Notes: a model not told the origin generated them from the sequence alone. 64,000 bases of DNA from JAHJDO01 sp964437505 (GCA_964437505.1 CAYTGU010000005.1:29122-93121), one strand, 5' to 3'. Shown: positions 25,831 through 34,983, counted from the stretch's first letter. A program made the numbers and translations.

Positions 25831-26781
25831 ATGGATTTAATGAGCACAATTAAAGGATCTTTGTTAGAAAATTTCTTCCCGCAAGGATGGGATATGGAGA
25901 AGCTGGACAAATGTTGTGATAATCCCCCTGAGTCTATTACTGAGCGTCAGAATTGGTGGAATAAGCAGTTTGAACCTGTTCCATGCGAAACCTTGAGTGA
26001 TTTCGATACCATGATGGGGCATGAAATAGCCATAGAGATTAAAAGGGCGGGAGATGAGGGCAGGAAGATAGCATTTATATTGCCTGTTGGTCCTATGGGA
26101 ATGTATAAATGGGCTGTTTATTTTCTAAAAGAATGGAATGTGGATTGCAAACATGTTTATGGATTTAATATGGATGAATGGAGCGATAAAGATGGAAATA
26201 CATTGCCTTCTGATAATACAGGGGCTTTTCAAAATGCAATGCAGCAAGCTTTTTACGGACCGCTCGGAGATCTAACTGTTCCCAAAGGACAGCGGCATTT
26301 TGCTACAAAGGAAATGCTCTCCACATATCCTGAGAAGATAAGAGAACTCAAGGCAGAAGGAGCGGAGCTTGTAGTTGTCTTTGGTATTGGAAGAGTATTT
26401 CACATTGCATTCTGGGAGCCGCATTTTGCCAGCGAGTTTTCAGGAGAGGAAGAATGGAAGAAGCAGGAATACAGACTGGGAGCAAAGTTGCATCCTCTGA
26501 CTATAGAGCAGAACGCAGTAACCAGTTTTAAGAGCAGGACAACACTTGTTCCGTGTTTTGCAAATACAATTGGTCCTGGTCTATTCCTTAAGGCGAATAA
26601 AATAATCGGCGGATGTGACGGGACATTAGGCAGGGGAATGATGTGGCAGGGATTATCTCTCTGGGTTACTTTAAGACACGGACCAAGCATCTGGATTCCT
26701 TCCAGCTTTATGCCTACTTTGGCAGGAAAACTCTTCTTTATGAAAGAGCTTGCAGGTCCATTAGTAGCAGACTGTAATTGA
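25831..26781 (+). CDS. NagB/RpiA-fold protein related to glucosamine-6-phosphate deaminase, one catalytic residue replaced
   Basis: 316 residues, longer than NagB (about 266). NagB-like motifs: ILPVGPMGMYKW (about 88-99), GFNMDEWSD (about 111-119; the Asp corresponding to NagB D72 is kept) and GIGRVFHIAFWEPHFA (about 188-203). In NagB this last motif is GxxxDGHIAFNEP. Here His143 and Glu148 equivalents remain, but D141 is Val and the Gly is Phe. The extended N-terminus and the GGCDGTLGRGMMWQ segment are unlike NagB. Deaminase activity is therefore doubtful; isomerase or a different phosphosugar substrate is possible. Strong GGAGG before ATG. Confidence 0.8.
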   Translation: MDLMSTIKGSLLENFFPQGWDMEKLDKCCDNPPESITERQNWWNKQFEPVPCETLSDFDTMMGHEIAIEIKRAGDEGRKIAFILPVGPMGMYKWAVYFLKEWNVDCKHVYGFNMDEWSDKDGNTLPSDNTGAFQNAMQQAFYGPLGDLTVPKGQRHFATKEMLSTYPEKIRELKAEGAELVVVFGIGRVFHIAFWEPHFASEFSGEEEWKKQEYRLGAKLHPLTIEQNAVTSFKSRTTLVPCFANTIGPGLFLKANKIIGGCDGTLGRGMMWQGLSLWVTLRHGPSIWIPSSFMPTLAGKLFFMKELAGPLVADCN

Positions 26782-26805
26782 TTTATGTAAAAACATAAAG
26801 TCTTT

Positions 26806-26891
26806 GCCGGAGTGGTGGAACTGGCAGACGCGCCGGACTCAAAATCCGGTGGAGCTTAAACTCCGTGAGGGTTCGACTCCCTCCTCCGGCA
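26806..26891 (+). tRNA. tRNA-Leu (anticodon CAA)
   Basis: An 86-nt class II tRNA. The acceptor stem GCCGGAG pairs with CTCCGGC, discriminator A. The anticodon loop is CTCAAAA in the GGA.../...TCC stem, giving CAA. A long variable arm (GGAGCTTAAACTCC) is typical of Leu. The T-loop is TTCGACT. CCA is not encoded. Confidence 0.96.
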
Positions 26892-26916
26892 CTAAACAAA
26901 CATTTAGGGGAATGTT

Positions 26917-28413
26917 ATGAAAAAGGAATTAATTATAAGCGTAGACGCTTATGAAGTAAGGACAGCGTTGTTGGAAGAAGGTGTCTTGGCTGAGTTTGCT
27001 ATTGAAAGAAAAGGGGAAAGACGCATTGCAGGCAATATTTACAAAGGCAAGGTAAAAGCCATACTGCCAGGTATACAATCCGCATTTGTAGATATAGGGC
27101 TGGAGAAAAACGGATTTCTGCACGTTAAGGATATAGCAACTCCTTCAGCAGTACTGGAAGATGTAGAAGAGTGCGAAGGAAGTGGTGGAATAGTTTCAAA
27201 GAGATCTCAAAAAGAGTCTATATCAGATATTCTGACTAATGATCAGGAAATACTTGTTCAAGTTATAAAGGAACAATTGGGAACAAAAGGAGTGAAGCTG
27301 TCGTCTTTTATTTCTATACCTGGTAGATTCTTGGTTTTGATGCCAACAGTTAATCATATAGGTGTATCCAGAAAAATAGATAATCAAAATGAAAGATATC
27401 GCTTAAAAGAGATTGCTAAAAAAATCAGACCTGAGAATATGGGGCTTATTATTAGAACAGGAGGTGCAGGAAAGACAGAAAAAGAGTTCGCTGATGAAAT
27501 TAATTATTTGGTAAGACTCTGGAGAAGGATTCAAAAAAGGGCGAAAATATCTGAGGCATTGACCGTGGTTTACCAAGAGTATAATTTGATCCACAGGCTT
27601 GTGCGGGACTTACTGCGTCCTGACATTCAAACAGTGTTGATAGATTCAAGTGATGAATATAACAAGTTGAGACAGTTTGTGGGTGGAGTATTGCCTGAAA
27701 TGAAATCTCGTATAAAATTATACAATGAGAAACAGAAGTTATTTGATAAGTATAATCTAGAAAAAGAGATAGATAAAGCGTTGCAAAATAAAGTAAGACT
27801 AAAAAGTGGTGGATGGATATTAATTGAACAGACAGAGGCTCTTGTTTCTATAGACGTAAACACAGGGAAATATGTGGGGAAAACCTCCTTAGATGATACA
27901 GTTTTAAAAACTAATCTTGAGGCTGCTGTAGCGATAGCTCGTCAACTTCGTCTCAAGGATATGGGAGGAATTATAATAATCGATTTTATTGATATGAAGT
28001 ATGAAAAGCATAAACATAAGTTATTGCAAGTTTTTAAAGATGCTTTAAAAAGGGACAGAGCTAAGACTACAGTAGCGCAATTAAGCAAACTTGGTCTTGC
28101 CGAAATGACCAGACAAAGAGTTAAGCAAAGTGTCATTGATTACTTATTCCAAGTTTGTCCTTATTGTAAGGGAAAAGGCAATATAAAGTCGTTAGCAACT
28201 ACATGTATTGAGTTACAGCGAAGAATAGAGCAATTATGTGCGACCAGATCAATGCGGACTGTTTGGGTAAAGATTCACCCATCTATATCTTCTTATCTTA
28301 CAAAGCATTATAGAAAAACATTGATTGGGTTGGAATTAACACATAATAAAAAAATCATTCTGGAATCGGATCTAAGCATGCATATAGAGGCTTCGGAAGT
28401 AAAATGTTTGTAA
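26917..28413 (+). CDS. rng: Ribonuclease G/E family endoribonuclease
   Basis: A single-strand endoribonuclease for mRNA decay and rRNA processing. It has an S1 domain early (GNIYKGKVKAILPGIQSAFV, about 41-60), the catalytic DNase I-like region with VSIDVNTGKYVG (about 310-321, first Mg-binding Asp) and IIIIDFIDMKYEKH (about 348-361, second Asp), and the Zn-link CPYCKGKGN (about 413-421). At 498 residues it has no RNase E-type degradosome scaffold, so RNase G-like is the better label. ATG 26917 is preceded by AGGGGA. Confidence 0.94.
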   Translation: MKKELIISVDAYEVRTALLEEGVLAEFAIERKGERRIAGNIYKGKVKAILPGIQSAFVDIGLEKNGFLHVKDIATPSAVLEDVEECEGSGGIVSKRSQKESISDILTNDQEILVQVIKEQLGTKGVKLSSFISIPGRFLVLMPTVNHIGVSRKIDNQNERYRLKEIAKKIRPENMGLIIRTGGAGKTEKEFADEINYLVRLWRRIQKRAKISEALTVVYQEYNLIHRLVRDLLRPDIQTVLIDSSDEYNKLRQFVGGVLPEMKSRIKLYNEKQKLFDKYNLEKEIDKALQNKVRLKSGGWILIEQTEALVSIDVNTGKYVGKTSLDDTVLKTNLEAAVAIARQLRLKDMGGIIIIDFIDMKYEKHKHKLLQVFKDALKRDRAKTTVAQLSKLGLAEMTRQRVKQSVIDYLFQVCPYCKGKGNIKSLATTCIELQRRIEQLCATRSMRTVWVKIHPSISSYLTKHYRKTLIGLELTHNKKIILESDLSMHIEASEVKCL

Positions 28414-28496
28414 TACTATGACATGGTGGGCATTCAAGTTTGACAATTGCTTACGTGTATGCTACTCTCCGTCAACAATTAAAAAGGGGATATAAA

Positions 28497-28829
28497 GTGC
28501 AAGCAGTTATTGTTACGGGTGGCAAGCAGTTCAAAGTTTCAGAAGGTGATGTTATAAAAACAGAAAAGATCGAAAAAAAGGTTGGTGACAAGATTAGTTT
28601 TGAACCTATCTTTATTTCTGATAAAGAAACTGTATCCGTAGATAAAGATTATCTAAAGGATGCGAAGGTTCATGGGGAAGTTGTCTCACAGATTAAAGGG
28701 AAGAAAATTATAGTATTTAAAAAGAAAAGACGCAAGGGTTACAGTCGTAAGATTGGACATAGGCAGCTTTTGACAGAGGTTAAGATTGGGAAAATATCTC
28801 TTGCAAAGGAAGAGAAAAAAAGTGCGTGA
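28497..28829 (+). CDS. rplU: 50S ribosomal protein L21
   Basis: Binds 23S rRNA domain III in the large subunit. The mature N-terminus QAVIVTGGKQFKVSEGD and the C-terminal KKRRKGYSRKIGHRQLLTEVKI (in parts) are diagnostic. GTG 28497 is chosen over an upstream TTG because the L21 fold begins at once and AAGGGGA lies ten bases upstream; the product is 110 residues. In most bacteria rplU is followed by rpmA (L27) and often obg; here neither follows. Confidence 0.95.
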   Translation: MQAVIVTGGKQFKVSEGDVIKTEKIEKKVGDKISFEPIFISDKETVSVDKDYLKDAKVHGEVVSQIKGKKIIVFKKKRRKGYSRKIGHRQLLTEVKIGKISLAKEEKKSA

Positions 28830-29460
28830 TAAAAAACTAGAATCTGACATCATAGACCTAAAGGAATTTATTCGACTTTGGGTTACATTTGGAGAGTTTC
28901 TAAAACAAGGCGAAGAGAATTTAAATGCACAAAAAGAGCAGGAGTTTATGGAGGCGAAAAGTCTTCTAGCGCGTAAGTATGAGTCAGTAAGCGGGGTACT
29001 TGAAGGTCAATACAGTCCTGATAATAAAATATCAAGTATACTAAGTCAATCAGTTTCATTGAATAATATAGCTTCCTCAGATATGCAATCCAGAAAACTG
29101 GAGAATGACTGGCATGTTTCTTATATATTCCTGAATAAACGATTGGGAGGGCTTGAAGGGCAGAAAGAGAAGTTAGCTAAAATCAGCACACTAGGAACTA
29201 TAATTATACCAAAAATCAGAAGAGGACTAATTAAGCTTTTCGTTTTTGTAGTACTAATAGCTATTTTGACAGCAGGAGCTTATATTGGATATAGAGTGCT
29301 TTTTGTGAAGGCTGTTGTAGAACCTGAGGTAAAAACAAATGTTCCTGTACAAGTAGCAGAGAATGTTGTTGAGAACAAGACCATTATTACTAATATTAGA
29401 AATATATTGAACGAAATAGCGGATAAGATAAAGAAGGATGGACGAAGTGAAATCAAGTAG
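28822..29460 (+). CDS. Single-pass membrane protein of unknown function
   Basis: About 212 residues from GTG 28822 (GGAAG upstream, overlapping the rplU stop by eight bases); an upstream TTG would add 12 residues. The N-terminal part (1-130) is charged and helical, likely a coiled coil. One hydrophobic segment (about 140-165, LIKLFVFVVLIAILTAGAYIG) is followed by a short outside tail. No recognised domain. It sits where rpmA would be expected, between L21 and HU genes. Confidence 0.65.
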   Translation: MRDKKLESDIIDLKEFIRLWVTFGEFLKQGEENLNAQKEQEFMEAKSLLARKYESVSGVLEGQYSPDNKISSILSQSVSLNNIASSDMQSRKLENDWHVSYIFLNKRLGGLEGQKEKLAKISTLGTIIIPKIRRGLIKLFVFVVLIAILTAGAYIGYRVLFVKAVVEPEVKTNVPVQVAENVVENKTIITNIRNILNEIADKIKKDGRSEIK

Positions 29461-29472
29461 AGGAATTCAATA

Positions 29473-29748
29473 ATGACAAAGAGAGACATTGTAATAAAGA
29501 TTTCTGAAGAGTTGGGAGTGACTCAAGTTATTGTAGCAAAAGTGGTTGATAGACTGTTACACCATGTATGTGATAGTGTTCTCAAAGGAGAAAAGGTGGA
29601 ATTGCGTAACTTCGGTGTTTTTGAACAAAAGTCGAGAAAAGCCAGACTGGGCCGTAATCCAAAGACTGGGCAGGAAGTACCTATCCCTGCAAGAAAAGTT
29701 GCCTACTTCAAACCAGGAAAAATAATGAAAGAAAGGATGCTTGGCTAA
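29473..29748 (+). CDS. hup: HU/IHF-family nucleoid DNA-binding protein
   Basis: A 91-residue dimeric architectural DNA-binding protein. It starts with the usual TKRDIVIKISEELGV and has the DNA-arm motif GRNPKTGQEVPIPARK (about 59-74) containing the kink-inducing Pro, then VAYFKPGKIMKERM. HU and IHF subunits cannot be told apart with certainty. AGAGGA precedes the ATG. A strong terminator follows 23 bases after the stop. Confidence 0.94.
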   Translation: MTKRDIVIKISEELGVTQVIVAKVVDRLLHHVCDSVLKGEKVELRNFGVFEQKSRKARLGRNPKTGQEVPIPARKVAYFKPGKIMKERMLG

Positions 29749-29770
29749 AAGAGATATGTCCTTGAGGTAT

Positions 29771-29808
29771 AAGGCTCGGCTTTTTAGTGTCCGAGTCTTA
29801 TTTTTTTT
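29771..29808 (+). terminator. Rho-independent terminator after the HU gene
   Basis: A 9-bp stem, AAGGCTCGG (29771-29779) with CCGAGTCTT (29791-29799, one G-T pair), 11-nt loop, then A and eight T residues. It ends the rng-rplU-hup unit before purM. Confidence 0.9.
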
Positions 29809-29818
29809 GTGATAAAAG

Positions 29819-30820
29819 ATGAAAAAGTTAACGTATAAAAAAGCTGGTGTGGATATAAAAAAAGGGGACAAATTTGTAGACGTAATAAAGCCTCTTGCGA
29901 AATCCACTTTTGATAAAGGCGTACTTAGCGGTTTAGGCGGTTTTGCTGGTTTCTATGAGCCCGATATTACTGAGTATAGCAAACCAGTTCTTCTTGGCGC
30001 AACAGATGGTGTTGGCACAAAGCTTGAAATAGCATGCAAGTGTAAAACATACAACACTGTTGGCATAGATTTAGTGGCAATGTGTGTGAATGATCTTGTT
30101 GTGCAGGGCGCAAAGCCTTTATTCTTTCTTGATTATTTAGCTACAGGGCGTCTTAATGTTAAAAGTGCGGCAAGTGTTGTAGAAGGGATTGTCAAAGGAT
30201 GCAAGGATGCTGAGTGCGCTTTGCTTGGTGGAGAAACAGCAGAAATGCCCGGATTTTATAAGCCGGGCGAATATGAGCTTGCAGGCTTTACAGTAGGGAT
30301 TGTGGACAAGAGCAAAATAATAACCGGAGCAAAAATCACTTCAGGCGATGTCATAATAGGACTTCAATCCTCAGGGCTGCACAGCAATGGATTCTCTTTA
30401 GTAAGAAAGGTGTTTAATATTGATAAGATTGGTTCGCAATTAAAGAAGGAGCTTTTGACACCTACCAGAATTTATGTAAAGGTCATTATGAAACTTTTGG
30501 GAAAATGCAAGATAAAAGGAATGGCTCATATAACGGGTGGAGGTATTGAAGGAAATCTTGCAAGGGTTCTGCCAAAAGACTGCCAGGCTCATATAAATAG
30601 AAAAAGCTGGAAAACACCTCATATATTTGAACAAATTCAGAAAGAGGGGAATATTGAAGTAAAGGAAATGTTTAAAGTGTTTAATATGGGCATTGGGATG
30701 ATACTAGTGGTCTCCAAAAAAGAGGCTGACAAAGTAATGTCTTTTCTCTCTAAAATAGGAGAAAAAGCTTATTTGCTCGGAGAGATTTCTAAAGGCAAGC
30801 GTAAGGTAAAATTGATTTGA
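29819..30820 (+). CDS. purM: Phosphoribosylformylglycinamidine cyclo-ligase (AIR synthetase)
   Basis: Fifth step of purine synthesis, ATP-dependent closure to AIR. It starts MKKLTYKKAGVDIKKGDKF, has GATDGVGTKLEIA (about 60-72), DLVAMCVNDLVVQGAKPLFFLDY in parts (about 83-105), GGETAEMPGFY (about 138-148) and HITGGGIEGNL (about 239-249). 333 residues is normal. The ATG lies 11 bases after the terminator with only a weak ribosome-binding site. Confidence 0.96.
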   Translation: MKKLTYKKAGVDIKKGDKFVDVIKPLAKSTFDKGVLSGLGGFAGFYEPDITEYSKPVLLGATDGVGTKLEIACKCKTYNTVGIDLVAMCVNDLVVQGAKPLFFLDYLATGRLNVKSAASVVEGIVKGCKDAECALLGGETAEMPGFYKPGEYELAGFTVGIVDKSKIITGAKITSGDVIIGLQSSGLHSNGFSLVRKVFNIDKIGSQLKKELLTPTRIYVKVIMKLLGKCKIKGMAHITGGGIEGNLARVLPKDCQAHINRKSWKTPHIFEQIQKEGNIEVKEMFKVFNMGIGMILVVSKKEADKVMSFLSKIGEKAYLLGEISKGKRKVKLI

Positions 30821-30822
30821 TT

Positions 30823-31431
30823 ATGGGAAAAGCAAAATTAGGGGTTTTGGTCTCAGGTAGAGGATCCAATCTTCAGTCTATTATTGATAATATTGAAAAA
30901 GGGAAATTGAATGCGGAAATAGCTGTTGTTATAAGTGATGTGGAGGATGCGTATGCTCTGGAAAGGGCAAGAAAGCACAATATAAGAACTTGTTTTGTTA
31001 ATTCAAAGGACTTTAAAGCCCGAGGTAGATTTTTTGATGAAATAGGAAAGACTCTGGAAAAGAACAGTGTTGAATATGTGATTCTTGCAGGATTTATGAG
31101 AATAATTCCTTTATCATTGATAAATGCATACAAAAATAAAATATTAAATATTCACCCTGCGCTCCTTCCTTCTTTTCCGGGATTGGGTGTGCAGAAAAAA
31201 ACACTGGAATATGGGGTAAAATACTCTGGCTGTACAGTGCATTTTGTTGATGAAGGGTGTGATACAGGTCCTATAGTTCTACAAGCAGTTGTTCCTGTGC
31301 TTGAGGACGATACTGAGGAAACTCTGTCTCAGCGCATTCTTAAAGAAGAACATAAAATTTATCCAGAGGCTATTGATATGGTCATAAATGGCAAGGTAAA
31401 GATTGTGGGGAGAAGGGTGATAAGAAAGTGA
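30823..31431 (+). CDS. purN: Phosphoribosylglycinamide formyltransferase
   Basis: Transfers a formyl group from 10-formyl-THF to GAR in purine synthesis. It shows LVSGRGSNLQSI (about 9-20), LAGFMRIIP (about 89-97), NIHPALLPSFPGL (about 107-119, catalytic Asn and His), and HFVDEGCDTGPIV (about 136-148, catalytic Asp). ATG 30823 is preferred over a TTG two codons upstream that overlaps purM. About 202 residues. Confidence 0.95.
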   Translation: MGKAKLGVLVSGRGSNLQSIIDNIEKGKLNAEIAVVISDVEDAYALERARKHNIRTCFVNSKDFKARGRFFDEIGKTLEKNSVEYVILAGFMRIIPLSLINAYKNKILNIHPALLPSFPGLGVQKKTLEYGVKYSGCTVHFVDEGCDTGPIVLQAVVPVLEDDTEETLSQRILKEEHKIYPEAIDMVINGKVKIVGRRVIRK

Positions 31432-32294
31432 AAAAGAGATTATTTAATAAAGTTTGTATATTTGGGGTCGGGCTTCTTGGCGGTTCCATAGGTATGGCAA
31501 TTAAAAAGAATGGGCTTGCCAATAAGGTTATTGGTATTGGCAGAGATATTGCAAAACTTAAAAAAGCTGTTTCTGCGGGAGCAGTTGATAGAGTTACAAC
31601 CGATTATATAGCAGAAGTTAAGGATGCGGATCTGATAATTCTGTCAATGCATATAAATTCTTCTATTGAAGCTGCAAAAAAAATAGCGCCTTTTTTAAAA
31701 AAAGGAACGATAGTTACTGACGTAGAAAGTACAAAGGAACTGTTTTGCCGGAAGATGCAGGAGATATTGCCTGATGGAATACATTTTGTCGGCGCGCATC
31801 CGATAGCCGGATTAGAAAGGCACGGTGTTGATGTTGCAACCAATAGATTATTTGATGGAACAGTGTGTGTAATTGCAAAGACCTCAAAAACAAATAAAAA
31901 TGCGCTCCTAAAAGTTACAAAGCTATGGAATAAAGCAGGAGCCAATGTTGCCTTTTTCTCACCAGGTCAGCATGATAAGCTCGTTGCTCTTACAAGTCAT
32001 CTGCCTCATATAACAGCTGTATCGCTTATTAATGCTTTGGGCAAAAAAGGTACAGTAGATAAAGATTTAAAACTTGTTATTGGAAACGGGTTTAAAGACA
32101 CAACCAGAATTGCTTCAAGCTCTCCTCAAATGTGGCAGGAAATATGTAAGACAAATAAAAAGAATATCTTGGATGTTTTATCGGGATTCCAAAGAGAACT
32201 GGATAAGATATACAAATTAATAGACAAATCTGACAGCGAAAAACTAATCAAAGAATTTGAAAAAGCTAGGTCAATAAAAAACATTCTAGAATAA
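31428..32294 (+). CDS. tyrA: Prephenate dehydrogenase
   Basis: NAD-dependent oxidative decarboxylation of prephenate towards tyrosine. The Rossmann motif VCIFGVGLLGGSIGMA is at about residues 8-23, GAHPIAGLERHGV at about 120-132 (active-site His), and HLPHITAVSLINAL at about 194-207. No chorismate mutase or ACT domain is fused. GTG 31428 overlaps the purN stop (GTGA). The next gene in the shikimate pathway, aroA, follows three bases later. Confidence 0.93.
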   Translation: MKKRLFNKVCIFGVGLLGGSIGMAIKKNGLANKVIGIGRDIAKLKKAVSAGAVDRVTTDYIAEVKDADLIILSMHINSSIEAAKKIAPFLKKGTIVTDVESTKELFCRKMQEILPDGIHFVGAHPIAGLERHGVDVATNRLFDGTVCVIAKTSKTNKNALLKVTKLWNKAGANVAFFSPGQHDKLVALTSHLPHITAVSLINALGKKGTVDKDLKLVIGNGFKDTTRIASSSPQMWQEICKTNKKNILDVLSGFQRELDKIYKLIDKSDSEKLIKEFEKARSIKNILE

Positions 32295-32297
32295 AGT

Positions 32298-33653
32298 ATG
32301 TATAAACCTCCATTAATAATAACTCCTATAAAGAAATTATCCTGCACTATTTGTGTTCCCGGAGACAAATCAATTTCTCATCGCGCTGTTATTCTTGGCT
32401 CTCTTGCAAAAGGCACAACAAAAATAACAGGTTTTCTTAAGAGCGAAGACTGCATGAGAACTGTTGAAATCTTCAGGCAGCTGGGTGTTGATATATCGAT
32501 GGTCGGAAATGAGATAGTGATAACTTCGAATGGTCTCCATGGACTAAAAGAGCCAAAAGAAGATTTATATGCAGGTAATTCAGGAACGACAATGAGACTT
32601 ATGCTCGGGGTTCTGGCAGGTCAGAAGTTTACTGCAAGGATTACAGGCGATGATTCTCTTTGCAAAAGACCTATGCAAAGGGTCACAGAGCCATTAAGAA
32701 GAATGGGGGCTAAGATTACAGGTACCGTTAAAAGTGACAACGAATATGCTCCTGTTACAATTAGTGGGGAACAGCTCTCACAAAAAAGAATAACACCGTC
32801 ATTAATTCCCAGTGCACAGGTAAAATCCGCAATTCTTTTAGCAGGTTTATATGCAAAGGGTAAAACTTCAGTTTTAGAATTTTCTAAATCACGAGATCAT
32901 ACTGAAAGAATGCTCAAATATTTTGGAGTAAATTTGGAGATAGAAGGAGAAATAGGAGAAGGATACAAAGTGTCAATAGACGGTCACTCTCAATTGAAGT
33001 CTAAGGACATAGTTATCCCCGGAGATATTTCTTCTGCCGCGTTTTTTATTGTCGCTGCTTCATGTTTGAAAGATTCGAAAATTTTAATTAAAAATGTAGG
33101 AGTAAATCCTACGCGGACAGGTATAATTGATGTAATGGAAGGGATGGAGGCTAATATAGAATTAAAAAACGAAAAGACAATTTCAGGAGAACCACGGGCG
33201 GATATTCTTGTTAAAAGCAGCAGGCTTAAGGGAACTACTATTGAACCTAATGAAATTCCAAGAATAATTGATGAAATTCCTATAATTGCGGTTGCTGCTG
33301 CATTTGCTAAAGGAAAGACTGTAATCAAAGGAGTCTCTGAATTGAAAGTTAAAGAAAGCAATAGGCTCATGGCAATTGATAACCTATTTCACTACTTTGG
33401 AATGGAGCTTAATGATTGTAGTTCTGAAAGTCTGGTTATCCCGGGAGATCAAGTTAAAAACATGAAATCTAAACTCTTTGCCTTTAACAGCCTTGGAGAC
33501 CACCGAATAGCTATGACAGGAATTATTATGGGTCTTATGGCAAAAGGAGAAACAAAGATAGGGGATACAGATTGTATTAATACGTCTTTTCCTGACTTTA
33601 TAAAAACATTGAAAAAAATGACTTCTGAAGGAACGATTAAAGTTGAGAAATAA
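32298..33653 (+). CDS. aroA: 3-phosphoshikimate 1-carboxyvinyltransferase (EPSP synthase)
   Basis: Joins PEP to shikimate 3-phosphate. It shows VPGDKSISHRAVILGSLAKG (about 19-38), LYAGNSGTTMRLMLGVLAG (about 91-109), DDSLCKRPMQRVTEPL (about 117-132), SRDHTERML (about 198-206), DEIPIIAVAAAFAKG (about 323-337) and LKVKESNRL (about 348-356). Class II-like sequence, 451 residues. It overlaps cmk by 11 bases. Confidence 0.96.
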   Translation: MYKPPLIITPIKKLSCTICVPGDKSISHRAVILGSLAKGTTKITGFLKSEDCMRTVEIFRQLGVDISMVGNEIVITSNGLHGLKEPKEDLYAGNSGTTMRLMLGVLAGQKFTARITGDDSLCKRPMQRVTEPLRRMGAKITGTVKSDNEYAPVTISGEQLSQKRITPSLIPSAQVKSAILLAGLYAKGKTSVLEFSKSRDHTERMLKYFGVNLEIEGEIGEGYKVSIDGHSQLKSKDIVIPGDISSAAFFIVAASCLKDSKILIKNVGVNPTRTGIIDVMEGMEANIELKNEKTISGEPRADILVKSSRLKGTTIEPNEIPRIIDEIPIIAVAAAFAKGKTVIKGVSELKVKESNRLMAIDNLFHYFGMELNDCSSESLVIPGDQVKNMKSKLFAFNSLGDHRIAMTGIIMGLMAKGETKIGDTDCINTSFPDFIKTLKKMTSEGTIKVEK

Positions 33654-34305
33654 AATAACGATAGCTATTGACGGGCCTGCCGGTTCAGGTAAAAGCAGTG
33701 TTTCAAAGATTGTTGCAAGAAGGTTGGGGCTTTTGTATATAGACACAGGCGCTATGTACAGAGCGTTGACACTTAAGGCTATGAGAAATGGTATTGACAT
33801 GAAAAAAGAGACAGATCTGGTAGAACTTGCGCATAATACGGAAATTGAGCTAATTCATCAGGAAGAGGAAACTGTTGTTTTACTTGATGGACGAGATGTA
33901 ACAGAGGAAATAAGAGGAACTGATGTAACAAATAATGTCTTTTATCTTGCCAGAACAGAAGGGGTAAGAGAGTGCATGAAGAAATTGCAGAGGAAAATTG
34001 CAGAAAAAGGTAATGTTGTAATGGAGGGACGGGATATTACAACGGTTATATTGCCTGATGCTGACTACAAGTTTTATCTGGATGCTTCTTTTGAGGAGCG
34101 GGTAAAAAGACGCAGGAAAGAATTAGAACAAGATGGTCAGCAAGTTGTAAAATCAGAACTTTCAGAGGATATAAAAGTGCGGGACAAAAAAGATTTAACA
34201 AGAAAAATAGCGCCTTTAAAAAAAGCAGAGGATGCTATTATTGTTGACTCAACAGGAATGAGTTTGGAAGAAGAAGCAGAAACAGTCATATCCTATATAA
34301 AATGA
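33643..34305 (+). CDS. cmk: Cytidylate kinase
   Basis: Phosphorylates CMP and dCMP. P-loop AIDGPAGSGKSSVSKIVA (about 7-24), LLYIDTGAMYRALT (about 29-42), and VVMEGRDITTVILPDA (about 124-139). TTG 33643 is used; GAAGGA lies upstream and no ATG or GTG occurs before the conserved start. 220 residues. The aroA-cmk-plsC-rpsA order is conserved in many bacteria. Confidence 0.95.
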   Translation: MRNKITIAIDGPAGSGKSSVSKIVARRLGLLYIDTGAMYRALTLKAMRNGIDMKKETDLVELAHNTEIELIHQEEETVVLLDGRDVTEEIRGTDVTNNVFYLARTEGVRECMKKLQRKIAEKGNVVMEGRDITTVILPDADYKFYLDASFEERVKRRRKELEQDGQQVVKSELSEDIKVRDKKDLTRKIAPLKKAEDAIIVDSTGMSLEEEAETVISYIK

Positions 34306-34910
34306 TATATACAGTAGCTAAATTAATTTCATATATTTTCTGTAAGATTTATTTCAGATTAGAAGTGAATGGTGCTGATAATATCCCTGAAAAGGGGGGA
34401 GTGTTAGTGGCTTCAAATCATGGCAGTTTCCTTGATCCTGTTATTGTAGGTGTTGGAATATCGAGACAAACTTATTACCTGACAAAACAAAGCTTGTTTG
34501 AGATTCCTATATTTAGATTGTTAATCAAAGCTTTGCATACTATTCCTGTAAGGCGTGAGTTGGTGAGTGTTTCTACCTTTAAAGAATTAATTAAATCCCT
34601 GAATGCTAAAAAAGTTATTATTTTATTTCCCGAAGGGACAAGAAGTCTGGATGGAAAACTAGGTCAAGGAAAAGTTGGTGTGGGTATGATTGCTTTAAAA
34701 GCAGATGTTCCCATTATACCTGCATATATAGATGGAGCAATAAAGGCTTTTCCTAAAAATGGAAAATGGATATATCCAAAGAAGATTAGAGTTATATTTG
34801 GCAAGCCAATTATGCCAAATTGTAAAGATCTAAATAAAAAAAACTATCGAGAGATAAGCACTCAAGTAATGCAGTCTATAAGTAGTCTAAAAGAAAATAT
34901 CGCTTGCTAA
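34302..34910 (+). CDS. plsC: 1-acyl-sn-glycerol-3-phosphate acyltransferase
   Basis: Acylates lysophosphatidic acid at the inner membrane. The catalytic NHGSFLDPVIV (HX4D) is at about residues 38-48, FPEGTRSLDGKLGQGKVG at about 109-126, and VPIIPAYIDGA at about 135-145. The N-terminus is hydrophobic. 202 residues. The ATG overlaps the cmk stop (ATGA). The glycerol-3-phosphate-side partner plsX lies at 45,168. Confidence 0.93.
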   Translation: MIYTVAKLISYIFCKIYFRLEVNGADNIPEKGGVLVASNHGSFLDPVIVGVGISRQTYYLTKQSLFEIPIFRLLIKALHTIPVRRELVSVSTFKELIKSLNAKKVIILFPEGTRSLDGKLGQGKVGVGMIALKADVPIIPAYIDGAIKAFPKNGKWIYPKKIRVIFGKPIMPNCKDLNKKNYREISTQVMQSISSLKENIAC

Positions 34911-34983
34911 TAGGAAAACAGTCTGCTATTTTGTAGGAATAAATTTTGGGACATTTCGAAAAAATGAGGAGGATTTTAGTTTA

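Noticed and set aside
28440..28496. Upstream TTG start extending L21 by 19 residues
   Set aside because: L21 begins directly at QAVIVTGGKQ, and GTG 28497 has a well-placed AAGGGGA.
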